Translations under genes and position numbers: made by a program
Notes under the pieces: model-generated
The model's input: the letters and a program-made list of their open reading frames with translations, nothing else
What the model was told of the DNA's origin: nothing
The model's database searches: none
Shown: positions 11,453 to 18,280 of the stretch, one piece after another
How the letters are laid out: the number at the start of each line of letters is the position of its first letter
How positions within the stretch are numbered: the stretch's first letter is position 1
Source of the DNA: Muscardinus avellanarius
Taxonomy: Eukaryota > Chordata > Mammalia > Rodentia > Gliridae
Reading direction: 5' to 3'
Length of the DNA: 64,000 bases
Assembly (NCBI GenBank): GCA_963383645.1
Contig: OY726563.1
Location: forward strand, 36,982,331 to 37,046,330

Positions 11453-11690
11453 AGGGTGTGATGGCACATGTCTAAAATCCAAGTACCTGGGAGGCTGAGA
11501 CAGAAGAACTACAGTTTTAAGTACAAATTCAGCAATTCAGTAATCCCAGGCTAAGAGAGGAGGATTGCAGGTTTGAGGGCAGCTTCAGCAAAGTAGTGAG
11601 GCCCTGTTTCAAAAATAAAAATTAAAAAGGGCTAAGAGTTCATCTTAGACATAGAATGCCCCTGAATTCATTCTCCAGTAACAAAAAAGA
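11453..11690 (+). mobile_element. Composite B1-ID SINE, rearranged
   Basis: GCAGGGTGTGATGGCACATG head; part of the middle is duplicated before the ID tail (TAATCCCAGGCTAAGAGAGG). Confidence 0.65.
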
Positions 11691-11817
11691 GATTTTATAT
11701 GCAGTATTTACAAAAATCAGCTACAGCAAAGCATGAACTGATAATTCACAAAATATGGAACTAAATGGTTAATATATGAAAAAAGTTCTCACTGGAAATC
11801 AAAGAAACACTGTATTT

Positions 11818-12030
11818 TTTTGTGTATGTGGTACTGAAGATAGAACAAACCCAGAGGCATTCTACCTCTGAGCTACACCCCCAGCACAGATTTTTTTATT
11901 CTTTATCTTGAAACAGAGTCTCACTGAGTTGCAAAGAGCCTAAGTAGCTGAGATTGTCCATAGACCAAGATCCTCCTGTCTCAGCCTCCCAAATGCTAGG
12001 ATTACAAGCATGCGCCACCACACGCGGTGA
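11818..12030 (-). mobile_element. Composite B1-ID SINE
   Basis: Reverse copy from GTGGTACTGAAGATAGAAC to GCGCCACCACACGCGG. Confidence 0.8.
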
Positions 12031-12500
12031 ACCACAGATCTAAATAGCAAGGTCTTGATAATTTTTTTTACCATTCACTTTAAGAATTGTTAAGATGTTA
12101 ATGTTGGAGAGGGTGCAGTAAGAAAATAGCCGTTCTTAGATGTCACTGATTAAATAAAAAATCTTTAGGTAAGTGAACTGGTAATTTCAATAAAAGAGCT
12201 GTAAAAACATTCCTACTTTCTTATCCCCTAATTCTATTTTGGGGATTCTTTTTTGAGAAAATTCTAAGAAATAGCTACAATATCTTATGTAGAAAATGTT
12301 CATCCCTGTGCTATACATTATATATTAGAAAATATTAAATGCTTAATGTTAGAAGATAAGGTTTGAGTTAATTACAGTACATGATATAAATAAATATACT
12401 GTAGTCTTTAAAAATTAAAATGTGAAAATTTGTGGAGTAATTATTACATGTCAGGTATAATGCTGTTTTATATTCATTTACTCATTTAATCCTCATTTTA

Positions 12501-12705
12501 TTTAATTTATTTTTATTTTTTGGTGGTACTGGGGTTCCTGGAAGCCCTTCTACCTCCGGGCTACACTCCCAGACCTATTTTATATATTTTTTTAAATTTG
12601 GAAACAGTGTCTCTTAAGTCAGCGTGGCTGGCTTCGAACCTTCACTATCCTCCTGTCTCCATCTCCCAAGCACGGGGATTACAAGTGTGCGCCACCACGC
12701 CCGGC
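12501..12705 (-). mobile_element. Young B1-ID SINE subtype with altered tail
   Basis: The tail reads, reversed, GGTACTGGGGTTCCTGGAAGC instead of the usual GGGGATTGAACCC form. It is flanked by a perfect 15-bp duplication TTAATCCTCATTTTA at 12486 and 12706, a sign of recent insertion. Confidence 0.85.
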
Positions 12706-12884
12706 TTAATCCTCATTTTAAACCTCCCATGTGGTTTCCTCCCTTTGCCCCTCTATTCTGTCCACTAATGGCTGATCTGTATAGATGCATCAGTAGGCTT
12801 ACTTGCCATCTAGTTTCTGGGTGAATTGGGTGTATAGAGAAGACCAGTAGATTACTGGAGGGAGGGAGGACACTAAAGTTTGGT

Positions 12885-13103
12885 ATTTTTTTTTTGTGTG
12901 TGTGGTACCGGGGATTGAGTCCAGGGGCATTCTACCTCTGAGCTATACCCCCAGCTCAATATTTTATTCTTTATTTTGAAACAGGGTCTCAGTGAGCTGC
13001 AAAAGATTCACTAAGAAGCTGGGGCTGGCCTCAAAACCGTGATTCTCCTGTTTCAGCCTCCTAAATGCTGGGATTACAAGAGTGCGCCACCACGCCCAGT
13101 TTG
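12885..13103 (-). mobile_element. Composite B1-ID SINE
   Basis: Reverse copy from GTGTGTGGTACCGGGGATTG to GCGCCACCACGCCCAG. Confidence 0.8.
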
Positions 13104-13366
13104 TAAGGAATCCTCCCTGCTTTCTGAGAACTGGATGCCTCTAAATTAAAGGCTACAACTCATGTCAGCAGCCCTTTCTAAAAACCTCTTTAGGATAACT
13201 TCCTCTCTTTCTCGAAGAATCCCTAAAATTGGTCAACTGTGTCTATTTCCTCTTACTCCCTTCAGCCCATTATTCATATGGCAGATAAAAAGACCTTTTC
13301 AAAGTGCAATCTAGGTATATTGCCTCTTGCTTGTAAGTCTTGTAGTGTTCATAGGATAAAGCCAAA

Positions 13367-13369
<3 letters not shown>

Positions 13370-13461
<92 letters not shown>
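13370..13461 (+). repeat. Compound (CT)n(CA)n microsatellite
   Basis: About 42 bp of CT/TC followed by about 50 bp of CA. The following 50 bases look like a reverse ID element, so the CA run probably grew from its tail. Confidence 0.9.
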
Positions 13462-13462
<1 letters not shown>

Positions 13463-13599
13463 TGGATAAACACTCAGGCACTTAGCACTGAGTTATACCC
13501 TCGATCTCAATCCAAGGACCTTGTCTCCCCTTGCTGTAGCTTCACTGGCTTTCAGAGCAGAGCAGTCTGGTCACCTGTTAAAGTTGCAGGAGGAGCACA

Positions 13600-13770
13600 G
13601 ACATGATGGTGCACACTTGTAATCCTAATTCTTGGGAGGCTAAGACAAGAGGTTCAAGGCTAGCCTCAGCAATTTAGTGCAACCCTATTTCAAAGTAGAA
13701 ACTAAAATCAGGCTTGGGGTATAGCTTGGAAGTAGAATACCCCTGTACTCAATACTCAGTATCAGAAAAA
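13600..13770 (+). mobile_element. Composite B1-ID SINE
   Basis: ACATGATGGTGCACACTTGT head; tail ends CTCAATACTCAGTATCAG. Confidence 0.8.
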
Positions 13771-13934
13771 AAAATGTTGCAGGAGGCCATAGATTTATAC
13801 TGGCCAAAAGACCAGAAAAGTATAGAGATTAATCAAACTAACTGCTCTTTGGTTGGTTACAAGAGGCCTGGTAGCCAATTAACTAAGTTATAATCAATTA
13901 GTTAAACTGTAACCATTGGACTCATGTCAGTGTA

Positions 13935-13936
<2 letters not shown>

Positions 13937-13978
<42 letters not shown>
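13937..13978 (+). repeat. (GT)n microsatellite
   Basis: About 20 GT units abutting the tail end of the reverse SINE that follows. Confidence 0.9.
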
Positions 13979-13979
<1 letters not shown>

Positions 13980-14152
13980 CACTTAGGAATGGGAATTCTA
14001 TCTCTAAGCGACACCTCCAGCCCTATTTTATTTTATTTTTTTTTTATTTTGAAACAGGGACTCACTTTAGTTGTTGAGACTGGCTTCGAACCCGACATCC
14101 TCCTCTCAGCCTCCCAAGTGCTAGGATTAAAGGAGTGCACCACATGTCCAGC
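13979..14152 (-). mobile_element. Composite B1-ID SINE
   Basis: Reverse copy with TATTTTGAAACAGGGACTCA and CCTCTCAGCCTCCCAAGTGC. Confidence 0.75.
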
Positions 14153-14254
14153 TTGACTATTTGACTAGGTGGTAATCATTTAAGTTGCTTCCTAAGTCTC
14201 ATTTCTGTTTCTTGTGCCAGTATTGAGAAATGGCTTCAAAATATACTTAAAAAT

Positions 14255-14815
14255 AGCTTTGTTAAAACAGTTTTACATGATAAGTAACTTCTAGCAGATA
14301 GGCCAGAATTCCCCAAGAATGCAGGAGGAATGCCAGAATTCCCCAAGAATGCAGGTATCTGCCCCCTCTTGACAGGCCTCTGTCAATAAGGGGCAGATAC
14401 GACATGACCCCTGACTTTGTTAATTATTCTGGTCCTAACAAAGACCTAGGCCTACACCTGCATTGAGGCAGGAAGGCTTTTTGGCTGAGCAAGAAATCCC
14501 CATAATCATAATCCCCATAACCATAAAAAAGGGCCTGCACAGAGTTAATGGACAGTCTCACACTTAGGTCAGAAGATTATTGGTTGAGCAAGAGGAAGGC
14601 TAATGTATCTTTATAAAATCTGTTCTATATCCAAAAACTTCAGTAACTTATTTTCAAGTTATTCCACTATATCCCCTCTAGTGTAGTGCTTTAATCTCAT
14701 TTCTGTTCCTTTCTGCCTTTGTAATAATAAAATTACTTAAGTTTACAGCAGAAGAGTTCGGCCCATTCTTTTTCTAAAATAGCTCAGAACAAGAACCTAC
14801 ACCTACATCTCACAC
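14255..14815 (+). repeat. LTR-like block with internal duplication and hairpin
   Basis: This stretch has no SINE or LINE signature. Read on +, it contains a TATA-like TTTATAAAAT near 14610, a polyadenylation-like AATAAAA near 14728 and an end resembling a retroviral U5, the order expected of a solo LTR. A 24-bp sequence (GCCAGAATTCCCCAAGAATG...) is repeated with a 30-bp period at 14302 and 14332, and a near-perfect hairpin follows. I find no clean TG...CA borders or target-site duplication, so the LTR assignment is tentative. No retroviral coding sequence is present. Confidence 0.4.
14355..14400. repeat. 46-bp hairpin-forming inverted repeat
   Basis: The arms GTATCTGCCCC (14355-14365) and GGGGCAGATAC (14390-14400) are perfect complements. 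Inside them TTGACAG (14369-14375) and CTGTCAA (14380-14386) also pair, separated by a GCCT loop. The only unpaired bases are a symmetrical 3/3 internal loop (CTC opposite TAA). Confidence 0.85.
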
Positions 14816-15203
14816 CGGTCCAGTTTTGCTGTCCCACCATAATATTTCTCAATAAATGTTGTCAGAACTCACTGTTGGAACTTTCAGAACCTGCTTCAGG
14901 AGATACCTGAAACATTTTTGCTTCTCTTGGCTCAGAAAAGTTTTGCTTGGCATAATGGGCCTCCTTTTAACACACCCTAACACTTTATCACTAAGGGTCT
15001 TTCCAATAACATATCAGTCAGGGTTCATATTTCCACATCAAGATATGTAGTTATCTATCTCCTCTACTTGACTGTGTGTTTAGATAATGATGGCCTCTCA
15101 CTTGTATTACCTGCATATGTCCAGTACTTGGCCCTGTGCCTAGCGCATAATATGAAATCAAATATTGGAGTGGAAAGAAATGAAAGCAACAAGAATAAGG
15201 AGA

Positions 15204-15383
15204 GCTGGGTGTGGTGTCGCATGCTTATAATCCCCGTGCTTGGGAGGTGGAGACAGGAGGATCGCGCAAGTTCCAAGCCAGGCTCGCTGGCTTAAGAGAC
15301 CGTTTCCAAATTAAAAAAAAATAGGTCTGGGAGTGTAGCCCGGAGGTAGAAGGGTTTCCAGGAACCCCAGTACCACAAAAAAA
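15204..15383 (+). mobile_element. Young B1-ID SINE subtype with altered tail
   Basis: CTGGGTGTGGTGTCGCATGC head, the diagnostic CGCTGGCTTAAGAGACCG middle and tail AAGGGTTTCCAGGAACCCC. Confidence 0.85.
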
Positions 15384-16129
15384 TAAGAAGAAAGAAAGAA
15401 AGAACTTTGAAAGAATGAATTAGCAGAATCTCACCAGAAAAAGCTAGGTTCTTTATATCTATTATGTCCTTTTCATGCTTCAAACCTTAACAAGATAAAA
15501 ATAATTCCAACTTAATCCACAATCTCAAATCCTTTTCGAGGAAAGTAAAAGCTATTAAATTAGGATAAAGTCTACATCTTTATTTTTTCACCAGCGTACT
15601 CAACAAGATGTGTGATATGAAATTAGGCCAGCAGTAGAAATTTTTGTATATGTGAACACAGATCTAGTTAACTCCCTGGATTTCTCATCACTGAGAATCT
15701 GAATCCATATTATAATTTCATCTATTTTTAGAAACTTGTCATCCAGTGATGATAAATTCACCTTTAGGAGGATAAGAAAATGGGAAAACTTAAGGAAGAG
15801 TTAAAACTAGCAAGATAGAAGGCTAGTTGCACAGTATAGTATAAGCCCTAAATATCACACTTTCAGGAGAATGGGCAACACGTTTTCTTTTTATGTTTCT
15901 GCACCCTAGCCATTCTTTGATTCTCATTTTATATTGCCGTGTCACTTTATCTGTGATAGCTGAGTAGTTTTTCTTGCCTACTTACTACGATTTTGCTTAA
16001 ATACCTCAGCTTGAAAATCACTCGAAAGGGGCAGTAAACGCTAGATCTCCCCCAAGTGATGGTTTCCACTTCAAACGGCCTCCTCCCCGGGGGGGTACCA
16101 CGGCTGCGCAGACCTCAACGGGCCCTCAG

Positions 16130-16137
16130 TGACGTCA
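16130..16137 (+). promoter_or_regulatory. Full palindromic CRE (TGACGTCA)
   Basis: This is a perfect 8-bp CREB/ATF consensus at the upstream edge of the island, about 1.64 kb before the normal MAOA ATG and 450 bp before the first in-frame upstream ATG. CREs with a central CpG inside islands are usually functional, so a cAMP-responsive distal promoter is plausible. Occupancy is inferred. Confidence 0.6.
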
Positions 16138-16208
16138 CAATAGGACCATACCAAGTGGAATCTGGTTGTGGTAACGCCACACCGCCTTGATCTTCCAAGT
16201 TAGTTTCC

Positions 16209-16216
16209 TTTAAATA
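16209..16216 (+). promoter_or_regulatory. TATA-like element (TTTAAATA)
   Basis: An AT-rich TATA-like octamer lies 72 bp downstream of the CRE, at the border where GC content rises. If used, transcription would begin around 16240, just before the reading frame that enters MAOA opens at 16260. It is a weak match and may be fortuitous. Confidence 0.25.
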
Positions 16217-16269
16217 CCTGCTTTCTTAAGAACATTTCTGACAAGACTAATCTTAGTTAGTGTGTGAGA

Positions 16270-16287
16270 ATGAACGTTTCAGGTTAA
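16270..16287 (+). other. Tiny upstream ORF (5 codons)
   Basis: An ATG at 16270 begins a five-codon ORF that ends with TAA at 16285-16287, in a different frame from MAOA. It is the only ATG I find between 16240 and 16580. A transcript starting near 16240 would meet this uORF and then the in-frame ATG at 16581. A uORF this short usually permits reinitiation downstream. It matters only if a distal transcription start exists. Confidence 0.3.
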
Positions 16288-16580
16288 AAACTCACGCGGC
16301 CACGCCCGTGCCCACTCCTACACTCTCAACGACTCCGCCCTCCTACAGTGGTCTCGCTCGACCACGCCCAGTGGGCGTGTTTCCTGTGCGCGCTCCGCCA
16401 GCAGGAGGAGAAGGCGGGGCCCGGCCGCACCAGCGCCTCACCTCCCCGCCTCTGAGTGGGCCGGGCTCTCTGGCCCGGCCTGGGGAAGCATACACCGGTG
16501 GCAACTGGGCCCAATTGGCAAGCGCCATCCGGGGAGAATTAGGGATAGCCGAACGCCAGCGTCCCACGAGCTCAACAACC

Positions 16581-17774
16581 ATGAGCGCACACAACTCGGC
16601 CGCCTCTCCGGGTGGCGGCGGTGGCGGCGGCAGCAGAAGCGACAGTGGAAGCGGGCGTGAGGCGGAACGGGTTCTCAAAGCGGGGGGCTTCCCAGCCCAG
16701 GTCCCGAACCAGACCTCCAGCGTGGGCATGACCTCTACCGACTCGGTCGAGTGGAGCACCAACTCAGCGTGGCGGACCCTCTCCCAACCATTTTCCAACT
16801 CCGAGTCTAGCGCGGTCACTGTGCACCGCCGTGATTCCTGGAACTCCGATTTGCCCTCCCACTTTAGTACTAGTACTGTACTAGAACATAGCTCTGACCC
16901 CGACACCACGACTATCCTTTGGGGCTTCAACACCCATACCCTGAATGATCAGATCCCCACACCTGCCACTCACTCAATCGCCTTCGATGAGACCTCCCCA
17001 GCCTCCAACCCTGACACCCGCCGGGAATCTGATGCAGAGTCTCTCTTGCCCTTGGGCTCCTCTCGAATGTCCATACACGGGTCTTCTCTATCTTCTGTAC
17101 CTAGCTCCCTCCAAGAGTCAGTACAGGGGACCAACCTGACCTCACTATCCAGCACACCACGAGGATCCGTACAAGAGCCCACCCCGACCTCAATGTCCGG
17201 CCGTCCCTGGATATTAGTAACAGGACTTTCTACATCCAATAACACTTCTCAACATTCGATTCAAGTACCTCCGCCACCCAGTAACACCCCCCGAGTGCCA
17301 GGACAAGTGTCCCCCCTGTCCTCTATTCCCGGCTACCCTTGGTTATCTATACCGGTCTCTCGCACAGTGTATGCCCCTTCTCAACTGTCCGTACAAACAC
17401 CTCCTGCACCCAATAACACTCCCCAGATTTCAGCACAAGGATCTTCCCCTCCTTCAGCGTTCAGCACCCCCCGGAGTTCGACACAGGAAACTCTTGCACC
17501 CAATAACTCCCTCCGAGTGCCAGCACAAGTGCCCGCCTCGTTCTCAGTGCCCGGCTCCCTCCTTGTATCTCCAGAAGAATCAGCTCCGCCCCCGGGCGCT
17601 CCTGGAGAGTCAGCACAAGGGTCCGCCCCGCCCTTAGAGCCTGGCTTCCCCTGGGTATCAGTAGAAAGATCGGCTCCGCCCCCGGACTCGGGGCGAGAGT
17701 GGGTAAAAGGGGCCACCTCGCCCTTGGCGGTCCCCACCCCTGTATCCACGCCTCAGGAGAGGCTCAACCAAAGC
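16581..17774 (+). CDS. Possible 398-residue N-terminal extension of MAOA, in frame with exon 1
   Basis: The frame that encodes MAOA exon 1 stays open upstream to a TAG at 16257-16259. Its first ATG is at 16581 (ACC before the ATG, so A at -3). From there 398 codons lead into the canonical MAOA Met. The predicted segment is low-complexity and Ser/Pro/Thr-rich: a run of seven Gly at residues 11-17, two RRxS basophilic-kinase motifs (RRDS at 83-86, RRES at 147-150), then from about residue 155 a series of degenerate units of about 15 residues (for example GYPWLS, GFPWVS, SAQGS, APNN). I recognise no folded domain, signal peptide or membrane segment. Between 16581 and 17847 I counted 29 stop triplets, all in the other two + frames. 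MAOA is anchored in the outer mitochondrial membrane by its C-terminal helix, so an extension here would face the cytosol. The alternative is that this is untranslated promoter DNA whose repeat periods happen to be multiples of three. I consider the open frame certain and its translation unproven. Confidence 0.4.
16611..16631 (+). repeat. GGN triplet repeat (seven glycine codons in the MAOA frame)
   Basis: Seven GGT/GGC codons lie in a row, about 1.15 kb upstream of the canonical MAOA ATG. Triplet runs of this kind vary in length by slippage. In the open frame described above it encodes Gly11-Gly17. Confidence 0.8.
17583..17595 (+). promoter_or_regulatory. GC box (Sp1/KLF-type) in repeat unit A
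   Basis: The sequence is GCTCCGCCCCCGG, 180 bp before the MAOA ATG and exactly 90 bp upstream of an identical box. Sp1-family control of MAOA through such boxes is established in human. Confidence 0.6.
17623..17633 (+). promoter_or_regulatory. GC box (CCGCCCCGCCC)
   Basis: Two overlapping Sp1-type cores lie in the second half of repeat unit A. The equivalent place in unit B reads CCACCTCGCCC, so the site has decayed there. Confidence 0.6.
17673..17685 (+). promoter_or_regulatory. GC box in repeat unit B, nearest the MAOA ATG
   Basis: The 13-bp sequence is identical to the box at 17583 and lies about 90 bp before the canonical start codon. This is the expected place for the main Sp1 input to a TATA-less MAOA promoter. 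Confidence 0.6.
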
Positions 17775-17847
17775 ATGGCGAGTCGGGAGAAACCGAGTAC
17801 CGCAAACCGCATGTTCGACGTAGTCGTGATAGGAGGCGGCATCTCAG
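17775..17847 (+). CDS. MAOA: MAOA coding exon 1 (monoamine oxidase A, N-terminus)
   Basis: MAOA is the outer-mitochondrial-membrane flavoenzyme that oxidatively deaminates serotonin, noradrenaline and dopamine, yielding aldehyde, ammonia and hydrogen peroxide. This exon encodes the first 24 residues plus one base of Gly25. After a 12-residue leader comes MFDVVVIGGGIS, the first beta strand and glycine-rich loop (GxGxxG) of the FAD-binding Rossmann fold. MFDVVVIGGGISG is as in human MAOA and differs from MAOB (CDVVVVGGGISG). The ATG at 17775 has an optimal context (A at -3, G at +4) and gives the usual MAOA leader length, so it is my preferred start. The donor is CAG|GTCAGT at 17848. The first base of the Gly25 codon is here and the other two are in exon 2. 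The same frame continues open upstream for about 1.5 kb, which is why a longer isoform deserves checking. Confidence 0.96.
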
Positions 17848-18029
17848 GTCAGTGTGGACCTTAGCAGTGGCATGAGGGCCTCTGGCTGGCCTGGGGCCGG
17901 GGACTGTCAGTATCGCTGTGGTATTTGGGGGTCTCTCTCATGTATGTGAGTGTGACAGTGGCCAGGGCCCCAGATCCTAAGAGGTGGGAGTGGGGGCTGG
18001 GTCAGTTTTTCGGGTAGTGTGAACTGGGG

Positions 18030-18280
18030 GAGGAAGGTACAATAATGTTACTACTATTAAATACTGATAACTAGCTCTTGCTATGCATTTGCATTTAGCA
18101 CTTTATGTGGATTTTTCTCAGTCCTCAATAGTCCTATGAAGTGGGAACCAAATTCACCTTTATTTTACAAAACCAAGCAACTGAGGTCTAGGGAGCTTCA
18201 GTAACCTTCTAGGTCAAATTGCCTAGCTAGGAAGTGACTGACCGGTTTTCTTCCAATTAAGACTCTTAATTGTTGAGATG
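18030..18280 (+). mobile_element. MIR
   Basis: The MIR core order is visible: GCATTTAGCACTTTATGTG, then CCTATGAAGTGGGAACCAA and a segment reading AACTGAGGTCTAGGGAGCTT. Confidence 0.6.

Larger units (their letters stand above)
1..16000. other. 5' flanking (intergenic) DNA upstream of MAOA
   Basis: I find no gene in this stretch. It is largely interspersed repeats, listed individually below: composite SINEs, ID elements, L1 3' ends, an L2 fragment, one 2.8-kb L1 insertion and an LTR-like block. The longer parts without a recognised repeat are roughly 700-1395, 1480-2205, 3400-3835, 4240-4685, 4870-5525, 6820-7230, 10590-10980, 12030-12485 and 15385-16000. In these I see only AT-rich sequence without a supported ORF, RNA gene or regulatory motif. 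Confidence 0.75.
17040..17740 (+). repeat. Degenerate 45/90-bp tandem repeat array spanning the MAOA core promoter
   Basis: The sequence repeats with a period of 90 bp made of subunits of about 42-48 bp. The two promoter-proximal units, 17561-17650 and 17651-17740, align without gaps with 58 of 90 positions identical by my count. Both carry the GC box GCTCCGCCCCCGG, at 17583 and 17673. Two further units upstream (17381-17470, 17471-17560) share CAATAAC at 17411 and 17501, again exactly 90 bp apart. Farther upstream the periodicity is blurred but still visible (CAATAAC at 17237, CAGTAAC at 17279, a 42-bp step). The human MAOA core promoter is described as two Sp1-containing 90-bp repeats, which the last two units match in position and design. 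Confidence 0.75.
16060..17900 (+). promoter_or_regulatory. MAOA: CpG-island promoter region of MAOA
   Basis: Base composition changes abruptly here: the flanks are AT-rich, while this block is GC- and CpG-rich and contains a full cAMP-response element, several GC boxes and the first coding exon. In human MAOA the core promoter is a TATA-less, Sp1-driven GC-rich region made of two 90-bp repeats just upstream of the ATG. The 3' part of this island (17381-17740) shows the same 90-bp repeat arrangement. The transcription start cannot be fixed from sequence. A proximal start near the GC boxes would give ordinary MAOA. A distal start near 16240 would put a long open frame upstream of it. Confidence 0.85.

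Noticed and set aside
13239..13473. ORFs through CT/CA microsatellites (also 31507-31728 and 52368-52659)
   Set aside because: Simple repeats encode SLSL/THTH or VCVC runs on either strand without any gene context.
14220..14853. 11-bp inverted match (TATTGAGAAAT / ATTTCTCAATA) around the LTR-like block
   Set aside because: It is too short and AT-rich to define element borders, and the sequence just inside does not pair.
16260..16580. Starting the extended MAOA frame at the GTG at 16260
   Set aside because: GTG is not a normal eukaryotic start. The first real ATG in the frame is at 16581.
16343..16933. 196-codon open frame on the - strand inside the CpG island
   Set aside because: It overlaps the + strand frame, has no recognisable domain, and lies in GC-rich DNA where antisense frames stay open easily. 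It stops well before the rest of the + frame, so I treat it as a shadow.
17381..17749. 122-codon - strand frame over the 90-bp repeats
   Set aside because: It is a product of the repeat period being a multiple of three, with no independent support.
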